Assembly: GCA_023460575.1 (NCBI GenBank)
Contig: JAEWPQ010000164.1
Location: 1-37,654 of the forward strand
Origin: Bacillota bacterium
GTDB taxonomy: Bacteria; Bacillota; Clostridia; Lachnospirales; Lachnospiraceae
Direction: 5' to 3'
DNA: 37,654 nucleotides
The notes under the pieces were generated by a model that was not told where the DNA came from, made no database searches, and was given only the letters and a program-made list of their open reading frames with translations. How positions within the stretch are numbered: the first letter of the stretch is position 1; each line of letters opens with the position of its first letter. Shown here piece after piece: positions 7,266 through 15,005 of the stretch. Both the position numbers and the translations under genes were made by a program.

Positions 7266-8282
7266 TCACAATCCTCTCTCGATGCGTTTCACGGACTCCC
7301 GCTCAATAAGCTGAACAGGAAGCAGCCAGTCATGCCTTTCTTCCTGATTAATCAGGCTAAGCAACGCCCTAACCGCCATCTCTCCCTTTTTTTCTATGCT
7401 CTGACGCATCGTGGTGAGCCTGGGTTTTGCTAACCGCGCATATAAAAGATCATCAAATCCAGTTACCGAGAGATCTTCCGGAATCCTAAATCCCATATCC
7501 CGCAGAACAGAACAAGCTTCCAGGGCATAGAAATCCGATGCAAAAAACAACGCCGTATGCTGTTGGAGCAATGGCTGCATCTGTTCTATCTGTTCCATAC
7601 GTTCCTGATAGATGGGTGATAAGATAATGTGCTGGTCTTGCGTTACCTCTATTCCGCTTTCCAGCAGTGCTTTCTTTAACCCAAGCCACCGGTAATGGTC
7701 TACTCCCCGGTCATTGTCAGCCATCATCAGAATCTTCCGATGTCCCATGGAGGTTAAATATTTCCCCATCTGATAACCTCCGTCAAAGTCATCGGTCATT
7801 ATATTGATATAATTATTATTTCTATTAATGTAGGTATCTACGGATACAATCGGCTTATCACAGTGCTCATGAAGACTTATGAGGAAATCTTCCTGAAGAT
7901 TACAGGCTATAAGGCCATCCAGATTCCAGGCTATGGTCTGCCGGATAATCTCTTTTACATCCGGTACGGTAATCATCAGCATGAAATGATGATTCTCCTT
8001 AATAAACTGATCCAGATATCCTACCAGTGCGCTATAATAAGGATCTGCCAGCGCAGGCCTGCTGTCCTCTTCTTTATTCTGAAGGATCACACCAAAAATA
8101 CCGGACCGTTCCTGTGCCAGCATCAGTGCGCTCATACTCGGCACATATCCCATCTTACTGACAGCTTCTTCAATTCTTTTTCTGGTTTCATTTGAAACTC
8201 TCTGTTCTTTTCCATGTATCACATTGGACACGGTGGTCGTACTGACTCCCACGTACTCTGCTATATCCTTAATCCTGACCAT
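7266..8282 (-). CDS. LacI/GalR-family transcriptional regulator
   Basis: A 338-aa regulator. Residues 1-50 form the LacI helix-turn-helix and hinge (IKDIAEYVGVSTTTVSNVIHG, split here only by the usual turn). Residues about 60-335 form the periplasmic-binding-protein-like sensor domain, ending with the typical ...DLSVTGFDDLLYARLAKPRLTTM pattern in separate short blocks. It probably represses the alpha-glucoside operon immediately downstream by binding the twin palindromes at 7153 and 7210, with release by a sugar. The start has GGAG 8 nt upstream. Read-through from this gene into the transporter operon is possible, since no terminator is seen between them. Confidence 0.93.
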   Translation of the reverse strand: MVRIKDIAEYVGVSTTTVSNVIHGKEQRVSNETRKRIEEAVSKMGYVPSMSALMLAQERSGIFGVILQNKEEDSRPALADPYYSALVGYLDQFIKENHHFMLMITVPDVKEIIRQTIAWNLDGLIACNLQEDFLISLHEHCDKPIVSVDTYINRNNNYINIMTDDFDGGYQMGKYLTSMGHRKILMMADNDRGVDHYRWLGLKKALLESGIEVTQDQHIILSPIYQERMEQIEQMQPLLQQHTALFFASDFYALEACSVLRDMGFRIPEDLSVTGFDDLLYARLAKPRLTTMRQSIEKKGEMAVRALLSLINQEERHDWLLPVQLIERESVKRIERGL

Positions 8283-8371
8283 AATGATTTCTCCAACTCT
8301 GCATTATGAGATTTACATTTCCAGTTTTAACCCTTACCTGTTTAAGGCTATCGGGCAAACAATACAGTTTC

Positions 8372-8377
8372 ATTATA
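8372..8377 (-). promoter_or_regulatory. Possible -10 box for the LacI-type gene
   Basis: The minus strand has TATAAT at 8377-8372 in the 121-bp gap between the last biosynthetic gene and the regulator gene. No good -35 lies 16-18 nt upstream (only a T/A-rich stretch). No terminator with a T-run is visible here, so the biosynthetic transcript may run into the regulator gene. Confidence 0.35.
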
Positions 8378-8403
8378 AAGCAGAAGGAGAAATAAATAAA
8401 TGC

Positions 8404-9234
8404 TTATTTGCCCTGCGATGCATACATGTTCTTATATAATGTATTCAGTATTGCTGCTTTTTCAACTATACTTTTAAATTCACCTGGCAATAAAGCCTGA
8501 TCACCGTCACTTAATGCCGTATCAGGCGCATCATGGACTTCTACCATAATTCCATCTCCGCCAGCCATTATGCTGCAAAGACACATCTTTTCAATTAATT
8601 CACGTTTCCCCGTTCCATGTGACGGATCCACGATCACTGGCAGATAAGATAAAGTTTTTATTGCGGCTACTGCACTTAAATCCAGTGTATTTCTGGTATA
8701 GTTCTCTGTAGTACGTATTCCCCTTTCACATAAAATCACTTTTCTGTTACCGCCATTTAAAATATATTCCGCACTGCATAGCCATTCGTATATTGTTGTA
8801 TTTATACCATTCTTCAATATTACAGGAACATCTGTTTTACCCAATTCTTTCAGCAGGCTAAAACACTGTGTATTACGGGCTCCGACCTGTATAATATCAA
8901 CATATTTAATAGCTTCTTCCAAATCCCTGACATCCAGAACTTCAGATATTACAGGTAAACCGGTAATATCTCCCGCCTTCTTTAAGTACTTTAAGCCTTC
9001 CAGTCCCAGACCCTGAAATGAATAAGGGGAAGTACGGGGTTTAAATGCCCCTCCTCTTATTACATTTCCACCAAATTTTTTTATCAAAAGTCCAATTCTT
9101 ATTATTTGCTCTTCTGATTCAATACTGCATGGTCCCCCAATTATAATGAAGTCTTTTCCGACTTCCAGGTTTTTAATTCTATATGCCTCCGGAGTACTGC
9201 AATTCTCTTTTAGCATGCATTTTAAATCTTTCAT
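8404..9234 (-). CDS. 3-deoxy-7-phosphoheptulonate (DAHP) synthase, no regulatory domain
   Basis: It condenses phosphoenolpyruvate with erythrose 4-phosphate, the first step of the shikimate pathway. At 276 aa it is the AroA-beta/KDO8PS-related type: GPCSIES has the metal-binding Cys36, KPRTSPY (65-71) is the DAHP-specific motif, and DPSHGTGK supplies another metal/phosphate site. Family members with feedback control carry an extra ferredoxin-like or chorismate-mutase domain; here only about 25 residues precede the barrel, so the enzyme should escape aromatic amino acid inhibition. It is the last gene of the biosynthetic operon, 30 bp after the carboxyltransferase gene, with GGAGG 6 nt before the ATG. 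Its presence argues that the product, or an oxygen donor such as prephenate, draws on the shikimate pathway. Confidence 0.92.
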   Translation of the reverse strand: MKDLKCMLKENCSTPEAYRIKNLEVGKDFIIIGGPCSIESEEQIIRIGLLIKKFGGNVIRGGAFKPRTSPYSFQGLGLEGLKYLKKAGDITGLPVISEVLDVRDLEEAIKYVDIIQVGARNTQCFSLLKELGKTDVPVILKNGINTTIYEWLCSAEYILNGGNRKVILCERGIRTTENYTRNTLDLSAVAAIKTLSYLPVIVDPSHGTGKRELIEKMCLCSIMAGGDGIMVEVHDAPDTALSDGDQALLPGEFKSIVEKAAILNTLYKNMYASQGK

Positions 9235-9264
9235 GCCGTTCCTCCATGTAAAGTATTTATTGTG

Positions 9265-10752
9265 TTATAAAGGAATATTATTGTGTTTTTTAGGGAGGCA
9301 TTGTAGTAATTTTTTATTACTAAAGGCAATTAGTGTATTGAATATAATACTCCTGGTATCATCTGGTTCAATTACTCCATCAATATAACCTTCTTTTAAT
9401 GCCGCTCTAGGGTTAATATACTTATACCTGTACTCTTCACACATTTTTTTAATATAACCTTCTTTTTCTGCTCCTGTTTTTTCTGCGATCTGCTTATGAT
9501 ATAATATTTCAACAGCACTATCCTCCCCCATGACTGCCACTTCAGCATTGGGCCAGCAATAAACCATGTCTGCTTTTAAATGTCTGCTTCCCATGGCAAT
9601 ATATGCCCCTCCATATGCCTTTCGTATAATAATGGTCACCTTAACTGATGTTGCCTCAGAATATGCAAACAGCATCTTCGCTCCATGTCTTATAATGCCC
9701 TTTTCTTCTTCCTGGACACTTGGCATAAACCCGGGAGCATCAACCAGTGTAACAATAGGTATATGAAAGCAATCACAGAACCTGATAAAACGCGCAGCTT
9801 TATCACTGGCATCACAATCCAGTACACCTGCTGCAGACGCCGGATTATTTGCAACAATTCCAATAGTTATATCTGAAAGCCGGGCAAATCCAACAATTAT
9901 ATTAACAGCAAAATATTTATGCACTTCGATAAAACTGTGTTCATCAATGATCCTATCTATAATATTGTGCATATCATAAGCTTTTTTTGAATCATCAGGA
10001 ACTATCTGCGAAATATTCTTAATTCTGCCCTTTTTAGGTATGTATTTAACATTCATCGACAGATGATCTTCACAATTTGCCGGAAGCAGAGATATCAGGC
10101 TGCGAACAGACTCAAAGCTCTCCTTCTCGGAATCATGAATAAAATGTGCCACCCCTGACCTGGAATGCACATCTGCACCACCCAGATTATCATCAGAGCA
10201 TTTGATTCCGGTCATATGTTCAAGTACTTTAGGTCCTGTCACATACATTGTGCCTATATTTCTGGTAATAAAAATAAAGTCAGTAATTCCCGGTGAATAC
10301 ACTGCACCTCCTGCGCAAGGTCCAGCTATAACCGAAATTTGCGGAATATACCCGGATGCTAATGTATTACTATAAAATATTTTTCCATAACCGGCTAAAG
10401 CATTCACGCCTTCTTGTATTCTCGCACCCCCTGAATCATTAATGCCGATAACCGGAGCTTTATTTTCTATTGCCAGTTCAATTATTTTTACTATTTTTTC
10501 CGCATGTTTCAGCCCTACAGTGCCCCCGCATATTGTAAAATCCTGGGCATAAACAAAGACCAATTGTTTCTTTATATAACCATAACCTGTAATCACTCCA
10601 TCATAGGGAAACTCTGAATCACTATATGTCCCCCCATGTTCTGCTACATCTTTTCCAATCTCACAAAAACTTTCTTTATCCAGCAGCAGATTTAACCGTT
10701 CTATGGCATGCAGCTTGAATCTGGCATGCTGCTTCATAATATTATAAGCCAT
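9265..10752 (-). CDS. Acyl-CoA carboxylase/decarboxylase carboxyltransferase subunit
   Basis: A 495-aa protein of the PccB/MmdA family, with both crotonase-like halves. The N half has GGARIQEGVNALAGYGKIF and GPCAGGAVYSP; the C half has AYGGAYIAMGSRHL and WPNAEVAVMG. The residue after GGAY is Ile385; from memory this position is Asp in propionyl-CoA-specific PccB and Ile in acetyl-CoA-using or MmdA-type enzymes. The enzyme transfers carboxyl groups between biotin and an acyl-CoA, so it could make malonyl-type units or decarboxylate them. No biotin carboxylase or biotin carrier gene is present, so it must borrow those subunits or act differently. It lies 19 bp after the MATE gene in the biosynthetic operon. 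Confidence 0.88.
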   Translation of the reverse strand: MAYNIMKQHARFKLHAIERLNLLLDKESFCEIGKDVAEHGGTYSDSEFPYDGVITGYGYIKKQLVFVYAQDFTICGGTVGLKHAEKIVKIIELAIENKAPVIGINDSGGARIQEGVNALAGYGKIFYSNTLASGYIPQISVIAGPCAGGAVYSPGITDFIFITRNIGTMYVTGPKVLEHMTGIKCSDDNLGGADVHSRSGVAHFIHDSEKESFESVRSLISLLPANCEDHLSMNVKYIPKKGRIKNISQIVPDDSKKAYDMHNIIDRIIDEHSFIEVHKYFAVNIIVGFARLSDITIGIVANNPASAAGVLDCDASDKAARFIRFCDCFHIPIVTLVDAPGFMPSVQEEEKGIIRHGAKMLFAYSEATSVKVTIIIRKAYGGAYIAMGSRHLKADMVYCWPNAEVAVMGEDSAVEILYHKQIAEKTGAEKEGYIKKMCEEYRYKYINPRAALKEGYIDGVIEPDDTRSIIFNTLIAFSNKKLLQCLPKKHNNIPL

Positions 10753-10771
10753 TCTACCACTTCTTCCTTTT

Positions 10772-12118
10772 TCATCTGAAGACCTGTCTATCCTTTATCC
10801 TGGTTTTAATAAAAAAGTAAAGCAAACACAATAGTAATGTCAAAAGCTCTGCAATCGGTATCGACAGGAACACTTTCTCATCCATAAATGTAGAATTTAA
10901 TATCAGAATGAACAGTATCGGTAATAATAACGACCGTAGCGCAGAAAAGATAAATGACAATCCTGGTTTTAATGTACTTGTAAAATACCCCGTAATCACT
11001 ATATTTAATCCACTGATTAAGAAAGCAGGCCATAACAGTCCAATATATGTAACTGCAAGCTCAGTAATATGAGCCGCTTTGTTCTTTAAAAAAATACTGA
11101 CCCATAAATCATCAAAGAAATATAATGCAGCAGCAATACACGCCCCCATGATCAGATTAAATAAAACAGAAACTTTTAGGAACCCATTTACTCTTTTTAT
11201 TTTTTTTGCACCAAAGTTAATACTAATGGGACCATTCATGGAAGCTACTACACCATAACTAATAAGACAGCCGCTATACAAAAAAAAGTTTATCGTCGTA
11301 AAAGCAGCTACGCCATCGACGCCGGATTGTCTCATTAGGACATGATTGAATACAAATGCAACAATTCCGCTTGAAGTTTCATTCAGGAATTCTGATATAC
11401 CATTAAATATTGAGAACAATATATCCTTAGAGAATTTTACTGGCTTTATAAGCTTAAGAGCACTGTTTTTATTAAAAAATGTAGGTAACAGAATAAAAAA
11501 TGTCATTGATTGTGATAAACCAGTAGCAAATGCAGCTCCCCTTATTCCAAGACCAGATAAAACTATAAATATAAAATCAAGAAACACATTCATCACTGCA
11601 CTTAACAGCAATGCAAAGGAAGTTAAGCCGGGTCTGCCATTGACTCTTGAAAAAAAACTGAGTCCAATCCCCATGAGCTGAAATGGTAAAAAATAGGTAT
11701 AATTTACTAAATATGTAACAGTATTAGCAGCGACACTGCTATCTGCACCAAGCAGATAAGCAACATGATACGGGAACATTAAAACGATTACCCAGGGTAT
11801 CAGTATTAATAGAAACATGATCTGAATAAATTTAGAAAATGTTCTGGATGCGTCTTCTGTTTTTTTCTCACCCATAAGTTTGCCGCAAAGAACGCACCCT
11901 CCAGCTCCCAGCATAGTTATAACACCTAATAGCAAAGATACATATGGAACAATTAAATTAATAACAGCCAATGCGTTAGAACCAATAAAGCGTCCTACAA
12001 ATATACCATCTACAATCGATGCTGATGAAATTGCCACCATTCCAAGTATTGTAGGTATGGCATATTTGATAAATATCTTTATAATACTACCTGATGTTAC
12101 ATCTAAATCGTTTTCCAC
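10772..12118 (-). CDS. MATE family multidrug/metabolite exporter
   Basis: A 448-aa integral membrane protein with about twelve hydrophobic segments in two repeats, characteristic of MATE transporters (segment GDGIFVGRFIGSNALAVIN-like near residue 30, here SIVDGIFVGRFIG). It probably exports the cluster product, using a Na+ or H+ gradient, and may provide self-resistance. The start codon is GTG, with GGAGG 9 nt upstream. It sits 43 bp after the O-methyltransferase gene. Confidence 0.92.
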   Translation of the reverse strand: MENDLDVTSGSIIKIFIKYAIPTILGMVAISSASIVDGIFVGRFIGSNALAVINLIVPYVSLLLGVITMLGAGGCVLCGKLMGEKKTEDASRTFSKFIQIMFLLILIPWVIVLMFPYHVAYLLGADSSVAANTVTYLVNYTYFLPFQLMGIGLSFFSRVNGRPGLTSFALLLSAVMNVFLDFIFIVLSGLGIRGAAFATGLSQSMTFFILLPTFFNKNSALKLIKPVKFSKDILFSIFNGISEFLNETSSGIVAFVFNHVLMRQSGVDGVAAFTTINFFLYSGCLISYGVVASMNGPISINFGAKKIKRVNGFLKVSVLFNLIMGACIAAALYFFDDLWVSIFLKNKAAHITELAVTYIGLLWPAFLISGLNIVITGYFTSTLKPGLSFIFSALRSLLLPILFILILNSTFMDEKVFLSIPIAELLTLLLCLLYFFIKTRIKDRQVFR

Positions 12119-12161
12119 CTTAATTTTCCTCCAACATTCTCAATATCTGTATTTTAAAACT

Positions 12162-13190
12162 CTATCTCTTATATGCAAGTACTGCCGAAAATGGGCCGTC
12201 CAGATTGATGATTTCAAACCGTTTAAATCCTGCTTCCATACACCAGTTTTTCAGTTCGCGAACAGTAAAATCAAATGCTTCACCAAATTCTAACAGCATA
12301 TTTAACGATTGCAGAAATCCTGCGCAGCATTCTTTGCGCTCATCATCTATCATCATTTCTGTGACAATAAAAACGCCATGATCAGGCAGTGCATTGTATG
12401 CAGCCTGAATTAAGTACTTCTTTTTCTCTAAATTCCAATTATGCAGTATCATTCCCATACTAATGATTTCCGCTTTTGGCAGAGAATCTTTAAAAAAGTC
12501 GCCCGAAGCTACCTTTATCTGATTTTCCAGTCCGGACTTTTTAACATTTTTTAAAGCTATCGATTCCATGGCCGGCAAATCAAAATTAGTGCAGCTTATA
12601 TTAGGGTGTCTTTTACAAACATAAATTGAAAACAATGCAGTAGAACCGCCTATATCACTTAACGTATTATAATTTGAAAAATCGAACTTTTCAGATAGCA
12701 GTCTATAGTTCTCACCCGATGCCCCTGCCATGGCATTGGCGAATTCTTCCGTAAGTTTTAAATCTGAATAAATGGTATCATAATATGTCTTTCCCTTAGC
12801 CAGGGTCTCATTGTGCAGCCTTCCATTTTTTAAAGCCTCTTCTAAATCCCCCCATACTTCGTATAGTCTGGAATTGGCTAGCTCAAGAATTCCTCCGGCA
12901 TAATAAGGACTGTCTCTGTTTAAATAAAGTTTTGCTTCTTCTGAATTGCTGTAAACAGCATCAGCTCCAACACCATTACGGATCAGAAATCCCATACAAA
13001 GCAGGCAATCCAGGAAATCCAATAGCCCGCGGGGATGTATATCAAGTTTCTTTCTTATCTGTTCTCCTGTCATGCTGTCATTTCCCAATATAGTAAACAG
13101 ATCAAATTTCAAAGCAGCCAATAATACTTTGGCCTGTTGAAAGGCAAAACCAGTATCGATTACTTTCCGTAATCCACTTCCTATTTCCAT
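12162..13190 (-). CDS. SAM-dependent O-methyltransferase (HIOMT/plant-type fold)
   Basis: The product is 342 aa from the third of three consecutive ATG codons; that start is chosen because GGAGG lies 7 nt before it and only 1 nt before the first. An N-terminal winged-helix dimerisation domain (about 10-100) precedes a Rossmann methyltransferase domain (about 170-340) with SAM-binding LSDIGGSTALFS, acidic FDLP, GDFF and the catalytic-type HNW (His250), all typical of hydroxyindole/caffeate/polyketide O-methyltransferases. The glycine loop is GGST rather than GGGxG. The likely acceptor is a phenolic or other hydroxyl on the peptide or its precursor. Such enzymes usually act on aromatic hydroxyls, which fits the DAHP synthase in the operon. 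Confidence 0.87.
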   Translation of the reverse strand: MEIGSGLRKVIDTGFAFQQAKVLLAALKFDLFTILGNDSMTGEQIRKKLDIHPRGLLDFLDCLLCMGFLIRNGVGADAVYSNSEEAKLYLNRDSPYYAGGILELANSRLYEVWGDLEEALKNGRLHNETLAKGKTYYDTIYSDLKLTEEFANAMAGASGENYRLLSEKFDFSNYNTLSDIGGSTALFSIYVCKRHPNISCTNFDLPAMESIALKNVKKSGLENQIKVASGDFFKDSLPKAEIISMGMILHNWNLEKKKYLIQAAYNALPDHGVFIVTEMMIDDERKECCAGFLQSLNMLLEFGEAFDFTVRELKNWCMEAGFKRFEIINLDGPFSAVLAYKR

Positions 13191-13226
13191 CATCATCCCT
13201 CCAATATTGTATCAATCATTTTCCTC

Positions 13227-14966
13227 TCACATGTTTTCATCTGAAACAGGTAAATATGGCAAATGGCTTCTGGAAAACACATTTTTAGTAAGTAATTTTA
13301 TTATAGGCCTCTTTTTGGTTTCTTTTACAAGCTGTACCAGCTCTTCACCATATAATCCTGAATTGCAGGAATAATCATACCATACACCCAAATCTTCTTC
13401 CTCTTTATTGCCTTCCCAATTAACCACTACCCCATATTCAGAAGTATTATTAAAGATAGGCGTATTTTTGATCAGTGTAAATCGGTCATACGCAATATAG
13501 TGGATCTCACGATAATGTTCCTCAATAAACTTAATTGTTTCCATTGCTTCTTCAGTCGTCTCGGATGGAAATCCCAAAAAGAACATTAAAAAAGTTCTTA
13601 TGCCGGCTTTACTGCAGTTTTGAATGATTTCCGGTATAATATCCGGATTTGTATTCTTTTTCATCTTATCTAATACTCTGATTACAATAGATTCAAATCC
13701 AAAACTCAGCATCAGACAGCCACCCTCCTTCATATCCTTAAGAACATCAAGAGTATACATCTTTTCCAGCCGGGTATCACCAAACCAGTGGAAAGGCAGT
13801 TTCTGTGCTGATATTTCCCTTGCTAAGCGTCTGGCTACAGACGGTGCGATAGCCTCATCTACAAAATAGAAATCCTGGACATCATATAAGGAATTTAACA
13901 TTTTCAAATCCGTTAATATCCTGTCAGCATTTTTTTCTTTATACTGACAATTGGTTATCAATACCGAACTGCAGAAAACACACTTCGCCCAAAAACAACC
14001 TAAATTGGTTTTGTATGGAAGAATTTTACAGGGCGATAAGTAAAGATCTAAAGGAAAATCAGAAAAATCCGGCAGGCAGGAACCAAATGCTGTCTGGCAG
14101 TCATTTAGTTCTATATAGCCTGCTTTCCCATTTACAAAGGTTACAGTACCTGGAATCTTTAGATCTTTTTCATTATTTTCTAAGGCTTCAATTAATTGAA
14201 GGAAAGGCTTTTCCCCCTCACCAGGAATAATCAGATCTATTAATTCGCTAAATGGATTAAAAACCTGCCAATTGTTTATGTATAGCGTAAAATAGGTCCC
14301 GCCAACCGCAATTTTTATGTCTTTATTGTTTTTTTTCAATAATGATATCAAAGTGAGTGCAGGAATCAGCTGTTCAAAATAACAGATAGAAATACCTATT
14401 AAGCCTGCCTTTTTCTCTAAGATCTCCGGCATCTTATATTGGTAATATTCAATAAAAGGATTCTGCTCTTTGTCATAAACAGCCTGTAAAACTTCTTTTG
14501 TTTTAAATATAGAATATTTAAAAGTAAACTGATGCTCTATACTCCAGGAGGTGGGATATACGGATGCCGAAACATAATTCTGTGCCTGCCTGAAAAAATC
14601 GGTCAGCTTATAATACCCGTCAAGATCATGATAGGAAGAGCTTTTTTTAAGCAATTCAACTTTAGAATCTATGTTATTTATTAAATAATCAGCATTGGAA
14701 ACAGCTTCTGATAAGACAGCCAGTTCCTTTTTTTCTTCCTCCGCCAAATCTGCTTTTACTTTTAGTATATCATATCTGGATTTTATGATTGTATATTTTT
14801 CAGTAAAATATTGACTGTTCAGAAAATAATAATGGGCTTCCACATTCAAGTCTAAATTTTCCACATCCTTATTTCCCAATTGTTTTAAATGCCCAGCTAT
14901 TGTTGCAATTCCCAAAGGCGGATGAACAGCATCTACCATGGGCGGAAAGATCAATAATGTTTTCAT
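13227..14966 (-). CDS. Radical SAM protein with B12-binding-like N-terminal domain
   Basis: A 579-aa protein. The start (MKTLLIFPPMVDAVHPPLGI) and residues 185-260 (GISICYFEQLIPA, VGGTYFT, PGEGEKPF) match the Rossmann-like cobalamin-binding domain of class B radical SAM enzymes. A charged helical insertion (about 58-110) interrupts it. The Fe-S motif is C324-FWAK-C329-VF-C332 (CX4CX2C), a spacing seen in many B12-type radical SAM proteins in place of the classical CX3CX2C. The SAM barrel runs to about 560. Such enzymes methylate unactivated carbon or perform other radical rearrangements; the substrate here is unknown. The B12-binding DxHxxG motif is absent, so cobalamin binding, if any, is base-off. 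It has AAGGAG 9 nt before the ATG. Confidence 0.88.
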   Translation of the reverse strand: MKTLLIFPPMVDAVHPPLGIATIAGHLKQLGNKDVENLDLNVEAHYYFLNSQYFTEKYTIIKSRYDILKVKADLAEEEKKELAVLSEAVSNADYLINNIDSKVELLKKSSSYHDLDGYYKLTDFFRQAQNYVSASVYPTSWSIEHQFTFKYSIFKTKEVLQAVYDKEQNPFIEYYQYKMPEILEKKAGLIGISICYFEQLIPALTLISLLKKNNKDIKIAVGGTYFTLYINNWQVFNPFSELIDLIIPGEGEKPFLQLIEALENNEKDLKIPGTVTFVNGKAGYIELNDCQTAFGSCLPDFSDFPLDLYLSPCKILPYKTNLGCFWAKCVFCSSVLITNCQYKEKNADRILTDLKMLNSLYDVQDFYFVDEAIAPSVARRLAREISAQKLPFHWFGDTRLEKMYTLDVLKDMKEGGCLMLSFGFESIVIRVLDKMKKNTNPDIIPEIIQNCSKAGIRTFLMFFLGFPSETTEEAMETIKFIEEHYREIHYIAYDRFTLIKNTPIFNNTSEYGVVVNWEGNKEEEDLGVWYDYSCNSGLYGEELVQLVKETKKRPIIKLLTKNVFSRSHLPYLPVSDENM

Positions 14967-15005
14967 ATAATTTTTCTCCTTTTAGTGCGCCTGATATAAA
15001 ACATC

